DNA of 64,000 bases. It comes from Lysobacteraceae bacterium. GTDB taxonomy: Bacteria; Pseudomonadota; Gammaproteobacteria; Xanthomonadales; Rhodanobacteraceae. This document shows, piece after piece, positions 1-7,928 of this stretch. The stretch is taken from the NCBI GenBank assembly GCA_028866435.1, contig JAGWIC010000002.1:1-64000 (forward strand). The letters are read 5' to 3'. Within the stretch, counting starts at the first letter, position 1, and the number at the start of each line of letters is the position of its first letter. Below the pieces are notes generated by a model. It did no database searches. It had not been told where the DNA came from and saw nothing but the letters and a program-made list of their open reading frames with translations. The translations under genes and the position numbers were made by a program.

Positions 1-810
1 CTTGCGCGGCGCGCCGCTGATCGCCGCCGCCAGCTTCGCCGCCTTCGCCGGCGGCAGCTCCTCGCGCAGGATCGCGAACACGCGCCGGCCCTCGGCCAGC
101 TTCGCATCGGCCTCCTCGCCGCGGCCGGCGACCAGCAGCACGCATTCGCCGCGCTGCTGGTCGGGGTCGGCCGCGACCCGCGCCGCCAGTTCCGCCAGCG
201 GCTCGCCGATCACCGTCTCGAACAGCTTGGTCAGCTCGCGGGCCAGCACCGCCTCGCGATCGCCGCCGAAGACCTCGCGCATGTCGGCGAGGCTCTCGGC
301 GACCCGATGGGAGGACTCGTAGAAAATCAGTGTGCGCGCGTCGCCGGCCAGCTCCTGCAGGCGACTCCGCCGCGCCGCCGCCTTCGGCGGCAGGAAGCCC
401 TCGAACACGAAACGGTCGCTCGGCAAGCCAGCCACCGACAGCGCCGCGATGGCGGCGCAGGCACCAGGCACCGGGATGCAGCGAACGCCGGCCGCACGCG
501 CCGCGCGCACCAGGCGGAAACCCGGGTCGCTGATCAGCGGCGTGCCGGCATCGGAAATCAGCGCCACCGAATCCCCCGCTTGCAGCCGGCGCACGATCAT
601 CGCCACCGCATCGCGCTCGTTGTGCTCATGCAGGGCGATCAGGGGAGTGGCAATATGGTGGTGCAGCAGCAGCGGCCGGCTGTGGCGGGTGTCCTCGGCC
701 GCGATCACCGCGACGGCACGCAAGGTGTCGATCGCCCGCGCCGAAAGGTCGTCCCGGTGGCCGATCGGGGTGGCGACCACCCACAGGCAAGCTGGCTGAA
801 CTGATGACAT
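1..810 (-). CDS. rsmI: 16S rRNA (cytidine-1402-2'-O)-methyltransferase RsmI, C-terminus cut by window edge
   Basis: The reverse strand is open from the ATG at 810 to the window edge (270 codons), which is why it is absent from the ORF track. The translation begins MSSVQPACLWVVATPIGHRD and contains AAEDTRHS, SDAGTPLISDPG and PVPGACAA, the hallmark motifs of the SAM-dependent tetrapyrrole-methylase fold in RsmI. In the family this enzyme 2'-O-methylates C1402 of 16S rRNA near the decoding centre. The last residues visible (SGAPRK) belong to the expected C-terminal region, so only a short end is missing. It is divergent from lpoA, the same pairing as yraL/yraM in Escherichia coli. Confidence 0.95.
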   Translation of the reverse strand, partial: MSSVQPACLWVVATPIGHRDDLSARAIDTLRAVAVIAAEDTRHSRPLLLHHHIATPLIALHEHNERDAVAMIVRRLQAGDSVALISDAGTPLISDPGFRLVRAARAAGVRCIPVPGACAAIAALSVAGLPSDRFVFEGFLPPKAAARRSRLQELAGDARTLIFYESSHRVAESLADMREVFGGDREAVLARELTKLFETVIGEPLAELAARVAADPDQQRGECVLLVAGRGEEADAKLAEGRRVFAILREELPPAKAAKLAAAISGAPRK

Positions 811-842
811 CGGGGACTCCGTGGGCCGGCAAGACGATCGGC

Positions 843-848
843 TATGAT
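843..848 (+). promoter_or_regulatory. -10-like box for lpoA
   Basis: TATGAT lies in the short rsmI-lpoA divergent gap, 36 bases before the lpoA ATG. No good -35 hexamer is visible. This is a prediction from sequence only. Confidence 0.4.
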
Positions 849-884
849 CGCGCATTGACGACCACGACGAACAAGGGATCGCCC

Positions 885-2852
885 ATGCGCTTGCAGCGCC
901 TCATTCGCGCCATTGCGATTGGACTGGTTTTTTCACTCGCGCTGACCGCCTGCGTGCCGGCCAACGTGCAGCGGTCGCCGGAGGAGATCAGCGCCGCACG
1001 GGGTGCTGCCGTCCTGGCGCAACAAGGCCATTTCGATCAGGCCGCCCAGGCCTACCTCGGTCTCGCCGGGCAGTACCGCGACCAGGCCGACCATTACCGC
1101 CTGCTGGCGGTGGAAGCGTGGCGGCAGGATGGCCAGCTGGAACGCGGGGCCGGCACGCTGGCCACGATAAACCGCAAGCAGCTGGTCGGCGACGAGCCGC
1201 TGCGGCTTGACCTGTTGCGGGCCGAACAGGCGCTGGACCAGCACGACGCATCCACGGCGCTGCGCCTGACCACCCAGCCCAATGTCACCGTGCCGAAGCC
1301 GCTGCAGGCGCGCCTGCTCGAGCTGCGTGCCCGCGCCATGGTCGCCACTGGCGACCTGTGGGGCGGCGCGCGCACCCGCGTGCAGATGGACAGCCTGCTG
1401 AGCGGCTTCGACCAGGCCCAGAACCGCCGGCAGGCGGTGGGCCTGCTGGTCAAGCTGGGGGTGGCCCCGCTCAAGCAGCGTGCCAGCGCGATGCGCGCGG
1501 GCGATCGCATGCTGCCATGGATCAATGAAGCGCTGAGCCAGCTCGGCGTCACCGTGGCACAGGCCCAGCCGGACCTGCAGCAACCGGTCGGCACCCTGCT
1601 CCCCGGCGCGAATGCCACTGTCCGCGAAGGCTACAAGTCACCGGCGCAGGTCGCCTTGCTGCTGCCCGCCGATGGCAATTTCGCGGCAGCCAGCACGCCG
1701 ATCCGCGAGGGCTTCTTCGCCGCCTATCTGGACGCCGGTCGCAACCATGCGCCACGGCCGACCGTTCGCGTATACGACAGCAAGGGTACCGCCGAGGGCG
1801 CCATCGCCGCCTACCAGCAGGCCGTCAGCGACGGCGCCGGCCTGGTGGTGGGCCCGCTGACCCGCGGCGAAGTCGCCGCCGTGCTCGGCCAGCCGCAGCT
1901 GCCCGTGCCCGTGCTGGCGCTGAATCACCCGGACAACCACCAGCTGCCGGCCGCCAATACCGACGAATTCGGCCTGCTGCCGGAAACCGAGGGCGCCCAG
2001 GCCGCCGACCACATGGTCGAACGCGGTATCCGCAAGGCGTACGTCATCATTTCCGGCGACGACTTCGCCCAGCGTGCCGCCAATGCATTCAAGGCCGAGT
2101 TGGTTGCCCGCGGCGGCGACGTTCTGGGCAGCGCCAGCCTGCCAGCCACGGGGACCAGCTATGCCGCGCCGATCGGCGCCCTGCACATGCCGTCGGCCAG
2201 CACACCGGCCGCCCTCGCGGCGCCGGCCGCGGCATCGAGCGCCGCCGCGCCCGCCGCCATTCCCGTCGCGGACGCGGGCGCTGCCGCCGACAGCGGCATC
2301 TTCATCAGCATGCGGCCGGTCGAGGCGCGGCTGCTGCTGCCGCAGTTGCGGGTTGCCCGGATCGACCTTCCGGTATTCGCCACCTCGCACGTCTACGAGG
2401 GCAGCGACAATGCCTCCGCCAACAGCGACCTCGATGGCGTCGAGTTCTGCGACGCGCCGTGGCTGTTCGATGCGCAACCGGGCCTGCCCAGGCGCGATGA
2501 CATCGCGGCGCTTCTCCCCGCCGCGCGTGGCGGCGGTGCGCGGCTGTTCGCGTTCGGCATGGATGCCTGGAGCCTGGTGCCCTATCTCGACTGGCTGCGC
2601 TCCCACCCGGGCAGCTACGTACCGGGCGCCAGCGGGCAACTGACCGCCGACCGCTTCGGCCACGTGCGTCGCGCGCTGATCTGGGCGAAATTCCAGAATG
2701 GGCTGGCACGCCCGTTGAGCGGCAGCCTGCAGCTGCAGGACGTGCCGTCCGCCGCACCGCCGGACATCGGCGCCCCCGCACCGGCGAGCTCCGCGCCTGC
2801 CGCGCCCGGAAGCAACAAACCGGCCGACACCAGCCTGCCCGTCGGCCACTGA
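885..2852 (+). CDS. lpoA: Penicillin-binding protein activator LpoA (outer-membrane lipoprotein)
   Basis: The 655-residue product starts at the ATG at 885 rather than 804, because that start gives a clean lipoprotein signal peptide ending in LTAC with the lipidated Cys near residue 23, preceded by an AAGGGA-like ribosome site. After an alanine-rich helical N-terminal half (TPR-like in the family) comes a periplasmic-binding-protein-like C-terminal domain containing VALLLPADGNFA and VVGPLTRGEVAAV. In the family LpoA stimulates class A PBPs from the outer membrane. A long Ala/Pro-rich insert splits the C-terminal domain around residue 450, and the tail is Pro/Ala-rich. The stop overlaps the yraN start by one base, so the two are probably translated together. 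Confidence 0.93.
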   Translation: MRLQRLIRAIAIGLVFSLALTACVPANVQRSPEEISAARGAAVLAQQGHFDQAAQAYLGLAGQYRDQADHYRLLAVEAWRQDGQLERGAGTLATINRKQLVGDEPLRLDLLRAEQALDQHDASTALRLTTQPNVTVPKPLQARLLELRARAMVATGDLWGGARTRVQMDSLLSGFDQAQNRRQAVGLLVKLGVAPLKQRASAMRAGDRMLPWINEALSQLGVTVAQAQPDLQQPVGTLLPGANATVREGYKSPAQVALLLPADGNFAAASTPIREGFFAAYLDAGRNHAPRPTVRVYDSKGTAEGAIAAYQQAVSDGAGLVVGPLTRGEVAAVLGQPQLPVPVLALNHPDNHQLPAANTDEFGLLPETEGAQAADHMVERGIRKAYVIISGDDFAQRAANAFKAELVARGGDVLGSASLPATGTSYAAPIGALHMPSASTPAALAAPAAASSAAAPAAIPVADAGAAADSGIFISMRPVEARLLLPQLRVARIDLPVFATSHVYEGSDNASANSDLDGVEFCDAPWLFDAQPGLPRRDDIAALLPAARGGGARLFAFGMDAWSLVPYLDWLRSHPGSYVPGASGQLTADRFGHVRRALIWAKFQNGLARPLSGSLQLQDVPSAAPPDIGAPAPASSAPAAPGSNKPADTSLPVGH

Positions 2853-3205
2853 TGCGCGCGGCCGGCGACGTCTTCGAGCAACGCGCCTGCGCCGAGCTCG
2901 AACGCGCCGGCCTGAAACTTCTCGCGCGCAACTACAACACGCGCTTCGGCGAACTCGACCTGGTGATGCTCGACCGCGACACCGTCGTCTTCGTCGAAGT
3001 GCGGCATCGACGCAACGCCAGCCACGGCGATGCCGCCGCTTCGATCACCGCCGGCAAGCAGGCCAAGCTGATCAAGGCTGCCGCGCTGTGGCGAACGACC
3101 CACGCCCAATGGGCGCAATTCAACTGCCGATTCGATGTCGTCACCTACGACGGCCACCCTGACCATGCCCGCATGGAATGGCTGCGCAGCGCGTTTGAGG
3201 CATAG
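2852..3205 (+). CDS. yraN: YraN family protein (UPF0102, endonuclease-like fold)
   Basis: This 117-residue protein has the UPF0102 signature: an N-terminal GDVFEQRACAELERAG helix, then ARNYNTRFGELDLVM and VVFVEVRHRR. The spaced acidic residues and E-V-R resemble the metal-binding core of Holliday-junction-resolvase-like nucleases, but no activity is firmly established for the family. It overlaps the lpoA stop by one base (TGATG) and is usually found next to rsmI and lpoA, so the context is typical. A five-base-pair hairpin (GCCGG-AAAA-CCGGC) follows the stop immediately and may help end the transcript. Confidence 0.92.
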   Translation: MRAAGDVFEQRACAELERAGLKLLARNYNTRFGELDLVMLDRDTVVFVEVRHRRNASHGDAAASITAGKQAKLIKAAALWRTTHAQWAQFNCRFDVVTYDGHPDHARMEWLRSAFEA

Positions 3206-3319
3206 GCCGGAAAACCGGCGTGCCGCCCCACCGCCCACCTGCCGCCCAAGGTCGGCATCCCGGGCTCGTCCCGTGATCGCCGGCTCCTGCCCGGATCGTG
3301 CCATCCAGGGCAACAGCGC

Positions 3320-3325
3320 TAGACT
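3320..3325 (+). promoter_or_regulatory. -10-like box, leaderless arrangement, GlcD-type gene
   Basis: TAGACT ends six bases before the ATG at 3332. Transcription would be expected to begin at or next to the A of the start codon, leaving no Shine-Dalgarno sequence. The same geometry recurs before dusB, uup, the 25935 gene and mrcA. Confidence 0.45.
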
Positions 3326-3331
3326 CGGCGG

Positions 3332-4747
3332 ATGACGCTTCCCCCCACCCTGCTGGACAGCCTTCGGGCCATCTTCCCCGCCGAGGCGCTGGCCATCGGC
3401 GAGGCGGAGCGCATCGCCTATTCCTACGACAACTCGCGCCTGCAGGCGCTGCCGGATGCGGTGGTGTTTCCGGTGGAACACGCGCAGGTCGAAGCGCTGG
3501 TGCAGGCATGCCGCGCGCACAGGGTGCCGGTGATCGGACGCGGGCGCGGCAGCAATACCACCGGCGCCAGCGTGCCGGTGGACGGCGGCGTGGTGGTCAG
3601 CTTCGAGCGGATGAACCGGATCGTGCGCATCGACCCGGACAACCGCCTCGCCGTGGTCGAGCCGGGCGTGCTCAACGGCGATCTGCAGAAGGCTCTTGAA
3701 CCCCACGGCTTCTTCTGGCCGCCCGACCCCAGCTCGGCGCCATGGTGCACGATCGGTGGCAACCTGGCCTGCAACTCGGCCGGGCCGCGCACGGTGAAAT
3801 ACGGCAGCCCGCGCGAGAACACCCTCGGCCTGCGCGCCGTCGCCGGCAGCAGCCAGGGCTTCCGCTGCGGCACCCATACCAGCAAGGGCGCCACCGGCTA
3901 CGACCTGACCCGCTTGCTGATCGGCTCCGAGGGCACCCTGGCGCTGATCACCGAGGCCACCTTGAAGCTCACGCCGAAGCCGTCGGCGGTGCGCACCCTG
4001 CGCGCGAGCTACCGCGACGTCGGCAGCGCCGCCCGCGCGGTAGCGCGCATCATGGCGCAGCCGGTGACGCCGTGTGCGCTGGAGTTCATCGACGACGTGG
4101 CGCTGAAGCTGGCGCACGACCACGGCGGCGACAGCGTGCCGCTGGCCGGCGCGATGCTGGTGATCGAGGTCGACGGCGAGCCGGCCACGCTGGGCAGTGC
4201 GGTCGATGCGGTGGCCGCGGCCGCCCGCGGCGACGGGCTGGAAGAGCTGCGGGTGGCGCGGGATGCCGCGGAAACCCGCGCGTTGTGGTCGGCGCGCAAG
4301 GCACTATCGCCGGCGCAGCGAACGATCTCCCCGCACAAGATCAACGAGGACGTGGTGGTGCCGGTCAGCCACCTGCCCGCGCTGGTCGACGGCATCAAGC
4401 GGCTGGCGGCGGAACACGATGTGCTGATCGTCACCTTCGGCCACGCCGGCAATGGCAACCTGCATGTGAACCTGCTGCCGCGCGACGACGCCGAACGCGC
4501 GCGCGCTCATGCCTGCCTGGCCGAGGTGTTCGCGCTGGTGATCTCGCTCGAAGGCACGCTCTCCGGCGAGCACGGCATCGGCATGGCCAAGCGCGAGTTC
4601 ATGCCGCTGGCGCTGGAAGCTTCCACGTTGGCGCTGATGCGCAACATCAAGACCGCGTTCGATCCCGACGGCATCCTCAATCCGGGCAAGCTGCTGCCGG
4701 ATGCCACCGATGCGATCGCCGCAACGCAAACCGGCCCGGGCTTCTGA
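3332..4747 (+). CDS. FAD-binding 2-hydroxyacid oxidoreductase (GlcD / D-lactate dehydrogenase type)
   Basis: The 471-residue product has an N-terminal FAD-binding-4 domain (roughly residues 38-180) with VIGRGRGSNTTGASVPV and GGNLACNSAGPRTVKYG, and a FAD-oxidase C domain (about 215-460) with FGHAGNGNLHVN, SGEHGIGMAKR and the closing DPDGILNPGKLLP. These are diagnostic of the VAO-family flavoenzymes that oxidise glycolate, D-lactate or D-2-hydroxyglutarate. The sequence does not settle the substrate. No glcE or glcF iron-sulfur partner is adjacent, which favours a stand-alone dehydrogenase over a GlcDEF complex (inference). The stop overlaps the start of the next gene by one base. Confidence 0.9.
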   Translation: MTLPPTLLDSLRAIFPAEALAIGEAERIAYSYDNSRLQALPDAVVFPVEHAQVEALVQACRAHRVPVIGRGRGSNTTGASVPVDGGVVVSFERMNRIVRIDPDNRLAVVEPGVLNGDLQKALEPHGFFWPPDPSSAPWCTIGGNLACNSAGPRTVKYGSPRENTLGLRAVAGSSQGFRCGTHTSKGATGYDLTRLLIGSEGTLALITEATLKLTPKPSAVRTLRASYRDVGSAARAVARIMAQPVTPCALEFIDDVALKLAHDHGGDSVPLAGAMLVIEVDGEPATLGSAVDAVAAAARGDGLEELRVARDAAETRALWSARKALSPAQRTISPHKINEDVVVPVSHLPALVDGIKRLAAEHDVLIVTFGHAGNGNLHVNLLPRDDAERARAHACLAEVFALVISLEGTLSGEHGIGMAKREFMPLALEASTLALMRNIKTAFDPDGILNPGKLLPDATDAIAATQTGPGF

Positions 4748-5349
4748 TGGGCGACCGCCTGCACGCGACGCTGGCGGAAATCCGCGCCTGCCGCCTCTGC
4801 GAGGCGCATCTGCCGCTGGGCCCGCGCCCGGTGCTGCAGGCGTCGGCGACGTCGCGCCTGCTGATCGTCAGCCAGGCGCCGGGGCGCAAGGTGCATGACA
4901 GCGGCATCCCGTTCAACGATGTCAGTGGCCAGCGCCTGCGCGAGTGGCTGGGCCTCGACCGCGGCACCTTCTACGACGCCGGCCGCGTGGCGATCGTGCC
5001 GATGGGCTTCTGTTTCCCCGGCACCGGCCGCGGTGGCGACCTGCCGCCACGGCCGGAGTGCGCGCCGACCTGGCAGCCGCGCCTGCTGCCGCTGCTGGCG
5101 CAGGTGCGGCTGACGTTGCTGATCGGGCAGTACGCACAGGCGGGCCTGCTCGGCGCGGCGCGGGCCGCCACGCTGACCGATACCGTGCGCGCGTGGCGCA
5201 CGCACCTGGCCCACGGGCTGCTGCCGCTGCCGCATCCCAGCCCGCGCAACCAGCTGTGGCCGAAGCGCAATCCCTGGTTCGAACAGGAGCTGCTGCCGGT
5301 ACTGCGCGAACGCGTGCGCGCGCTGCTGGGCGACGGCAGCGGGGCCTGA
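4747..5349 (+). CDS. Uracil-DNA glycosylase superfamily protein
   Basis: This 200-residue protein starts at the ATG overlapping the preceding stop (TGATGG); the ORF track shows it only as the end of a longer spurious frame beginning at 3742. It carries a paired cysteine motif, CRLCEAH, near residue 15, then VSQAPGRKVHDSGIPFND, PMGFCFPG, LLIGQYAQ and LPLPHPSPRN. The order G-x-APG, then G-Q-Y-A, then H-P-S-P-R-N matches the uracil-DNA-glycosylase fold. Related small proteins are annotated as UDG-like, but repair activity on uracil has not generally been shown for this subgroup. Overlap with the flavoenzyme implies shared translation rather than shared function. Confidence 0.8.
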   Translation: MGDRLHATLAEIRACRLCEAHLPLGPRPVLQASATSRLLIVSQAPGRKVHDSGIPFNDVSGQRLREWLGLDRGTFYDAGRVAIVPMGFCFPGTGRGGDLPPRPECAPTWQPRLLPLLAQVRLTLLIGQYAQAGLLGAARAATLTDTVRAWRTHLAHGLLPLPHPSPRNQLWPKRNPWFEQELLPVLRERVRALLGDGSGA

Positions 5350-5422
5350 AGCGGCGCTGCGGCGCGCCTTGCCGCTCGCACGCCGACTCATCTAACCTGC
5401 CGGCACGTCATGGCCACGGGGC

Positions 5423-5448
5423 GTTCCCCCGGCCTTAGCCTGGGGAAC
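5423..5448. promoter_or_regulatory. Perfect 7-bp inverted repeat upstream of nupG
   Basis: GTTCCCC (5423-5429) and GGGGAAC (5442-5448) flank a 12-base centre, 23 bases before the nupG ATG. A -10-like TAACCT lies upstream at about 5393. The repeat would sit in the mRNA leader and could be an operator or an RNA hairpin. Its role is not known. Confidence 0.35.
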
Positions 5449-5471
5449 ACCAACATGCGGGATATCGATCG

Positions 5472-6743
5472 ATGAGCATCAAGCTCCGCCTCGTGGCGAT
5501 GAACTTCATGCAGTTTTTCGTGTGGGGCGCGTGGCTGATCACCATCGGCGCGTACTGGTTCCAGTACCGGCACTGGTCGGGCGCGCAGTTCGGCGCGATC
5601 TTCTCGACCATGGGCATCGCCTCGCTGTTCATGCCGTCGCTGATGGGCGTGATCGCGGACAAGTGGCTCAACGCGGAAAAGCTCTACGGGCTGCTGCACA
5701 TCTGCGGCGCGGCGGTGCTGTTCATCGTGCCCGGCATCGACAACCCGACCACCTTGTTCTGGGTGATGCTGCTCAACATGATGTGCTACATGCCGACGAT
5801 CTCGCTGGCGATCGCGGTGGCCTACAACGCGTTGAAGGCCGATGGCGCGGACGTGGTGCTGGTGTTCCCGCCGATCCGCGTGTGGGGCACGGTGGGCTTC
5901 ATCGCCGCGATGTGGACGGTGAGCCTGCTGCACCTGGAAACCTCCGGCGGCCAGTTCTACGTGGCCTCCGCCGCGGCGCTGCTGCTCGGCCTGTATGCGT
6001 TCACCCTGCCGAAGTGCCCGCCGCGCCTGCGCGGCCAGGCGCACACGTCGTGGCTGGACACGCTGGGGCTGACCTCGTTCGCGCTGTTCAGGAACGCCAA
6101 GATGGCGATCTTCTTCGTGTTCGCGATGCTGCTGGGCGCGGCGCTGCAGCTGACCAACGCCTATGGCGACACCTTCCTGCACGACTTCGCCCATGTCGAC
6201 GCCTACCAGGGCCTGCTCGCGGTGCGCTACCCGGCGATCATCATGTCGATCTCGCAGGTTTCCGAAACGCTGTTCATCCTGGCCATCCCGTTCTTCTTCA
6301 AGCGCTTCGGCATCAAGACCGTGATGCTGATCAGCATGCTGGCCTGGGTGCTGCGCTTCGGCCTGTTCGCCTACGGCGACCCGGGGCCGGGGCTGTGGAT
6401 GATCGTGATGTCGTGCATCGTGTACGGCATGGCGTTCGACTTCTTCAACATCTCCGGCTCGCTGTTCGTCGAGGAGCAGAGCGACCCGGCGATCCGCGCC
6501 AGCGCGCAGGGCCTGTTCATGCTGATGACCAACGGCATCGGCGCGATCCTGGGCAGCTCGATCAGCGGCGTGATCATCGACGCCTGGTTCACCCGTGCCG
6601 ACGGCAGCAAGGACTGGCACGGCATCTGGACCACGTTTGCATCGTATTCGCTGGTGGTGGCCGTGCTGTTCGTGATCTTCTTCAAGCACAAGCACGTGCG
6701 TGGCAGCACGACAGCCGCGGCGGACAGCCTGCACCGGGTGTGA
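5472..6743 (+). CDS. nupG: Nucleoside:H+ symporter family MFS transporter (NupG-like)
   Basis: The product is 423 residues with about twelve hydrophobic segments, the usual length for NupG and XapB. It opens with MNFMQFFVWGAWLITIGAYW and has YNALKADGADVVLVFPPIRVWGTVGF in the first half, both strong family matches. NupG-type proteins import nucleosides across the inner membrane with protons. No nucleoside-catabolic genes are adjacent, so the gene stands alone. A GCCGCC-GAA-GGCGGC hairpin follows the stop but has no T tract. The upstream inverted repeat at 5423-5448 is the only regulatory hint. Confidence 0.88.
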   Translation: MSIKLRLVAMNFMQFFVWGAWLITIGAYWFQYRHWSGAQFGAIFSTMGIASLFMPSLMGVIADKWLNAEKLYGLLHICGAAVLFIVPGIDNPTTLFWVMLLNMMCYMPTISLAIAVAYNALKADGADVVLVFPPIRVWGTVGFIAAMWTVSLLHLETSGGQFYVASAAALLLGLYAFTLPKCPPRLRGQAHTSWLDTLGLTSFALFRNAKMAIFFVFAMLLGAALQLTNAYGDTFLHDFAHVDAYQGLLAVRYPAIIMSISQVSETLFILAIPFFFKRFGIKTVMLISMLAWVLRFGLFAYGDPGPGLWMIVMSCIVYGMAFDFFNISGSLFVEEQSDPAIRASAQGLFMLMTNGIGAILGSSISGVIIDAWFTRADGSKDWHGIWTTFASYSLVVAVLFVIFFKHKHVRGSTTAAADSLHRV

Positions 6744-6797
6744 AGCCGCCGAAGGCGGCGACGGGCCGGCGTGCCCTTGCCGCGCAGGCACTGCGGC

Positions 6798-6803
6798 TAC
6801 AAT
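6798..6803 (+). promoter_or_regulatory. -10-like box, leaderless arrangement, dusB
   Basis: TACAAT is followed by exactly six bases and the dusB ATG at 6810. A loose TTGCCG lies at 6777-6782 as a possible -35, but with a short 15-base spacer. Confidence 0.5.
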
Positions 6804-6809
6804 GCGCGG

Positions 6810-7928
6810 ATGCGTATCGGCCCTTACCTGATCGACCCGCCCGTGGTGCTCGCCCCGATGGCCGGCGTCACCGACAAGCCGTTCCGCCTGCTGTGCAAGC
6901 GGCTCGGCGCCGGCCTGGCCGTGTCCGAGATGACCCACGCCGACCCGCGGCTGTGGCATACGCGCAAGTCGCTGCGCCGGATGGATCACGACGGCGAACC
7001 CGAACCGGTCAGCGTGCAGATCGCCGGCTACGACCCGGCCATGCTGGCGGAGGCGGCGCGCTTCAACGTCGCCAATGGCGCGCAGATCATCGACATCAAC
7101 ATGGGCTGCCCGGCCAAGAAGGTGTGCAACGTGTGGTCCGGCTCGGCGCTGTTGCAGGACGAACCGCTGGTCGCGCGCATCGTCAAGGCGGTGGTCGACG
7201 CGGTCGCGGTGCCGGTGACGCTGAAGATCCGCACCGGATGGGACCGGCAGCACCGCAATGCGCTCAACATCGCCCGCATCGCCGCCGACAACGGCATCGC
7301 CGCGCTGGCGGTTCATGGCCGCACGCGCGCCGACAAGTACGAAGGCGCCGCCGAGTACGCGACCATCGCCGCGGTGAAGGCGGCCGTGCGCATCCCGGTG
7401 CTGGCCAATGGCGACATCACCACACCGCAGCAGGCACGCCACGTGCTGGAGGTGACCGGCGCGGACGCAGTGATGATCGGCCGCGGCGCCCAGGGAAGGC
7501 CGTGGATCTTTCGCGAGATCAGCCATTTCCTCGGCACCGGCACACTGCTGCCCGAGCCGGCGCCGGTCGAGGTGGCGCAGATCCTGCTGGGCCACCTCGA
7601 GCAGCTGTACGCCTTTTACGGCGAACAGGCCGGCGTGCGCATCGCGCGCAAGCACCTCGGCTGGTATGCCAGGGACCGCCGCGAAAACGCCGCCTTCCGC
7701 CTGGTGGTCAACCGGGCGGAAAGCGCCGAAGAGCAATGGCGTCTTACCCGCCGCTATTTCGACACGCTGCAGGACCAGGCCTGCGCGACGCCCCGCCTCC
7801 CGGACGCCGGCGCGGACACCCCGCGGCGTGGCCGGCTGCCGACTGCCGCCGGCCACGCCCGCACACAAGCGCTCGCGGCGCGAGCTACCATGCCCCATCA
7901 GCAAATGGCCGCCATCCTCCATGAATAG
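6810..7928 (+). CDS. dusB: tRNA-dihydrouridine synthase DusB, with extended C-terminus
   Basis: The start at 6810 is preferred over the ORF-track start at 6771, because the conserved sequence begins MRIGPYLIDPPVVLAPMAGV and the promoter box lies only six bases upstream. This FMN-dependent TIM-barrel enzyme reduces uridines in tRNA. It shows MAGVTDKPFR, the catalytic loop INMGCPAKKVCNVWSGSALL (active-site Cys near residue 106), LKIRTGW, VHGRTRADKYEG and VMIGRGAQGRPWIF. The product is 372 residues, about 45-50 more than typical DusB. The extra tail is Pro/Arg/Ala-rich, looks unconserved, and runs into the start of the next gene (8-base overlap). A fis gene, common after dusB in enterics, is absent. 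Confidence 0.93.
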   Translation: MRIGPYLIDPPVVLAPMAGVTDKPFRLLCKRLGAGLAVSEMTHADPRLWHTRKSLRRMDHDGEPEPVSVQIAGYDPAMLAEAARFNVANGAQIIDINMGCPAKKVCNVWSGSALLQDEPLVARIVKAVVDAVAVPVTLKIRTGWDRQHRNALNIARIAADNGIAALAVHGRTRADKYEGAAEYATIAAVKAAVRIPVLANGDITTPQQARHVLEVTGADAVMIGRGAQGRPWIFREISHFLGTGTLLPEPAPVEVAQILLGHLEQLYAFYGEQAGVRIARKHLGWYARDRRENAAFRLVVNRAESAEEQWRLTRRYFDTLQDQACATPRLPDAGADTPRRGRLPTAAGHARTQALAARATMPHQQMAAILHE

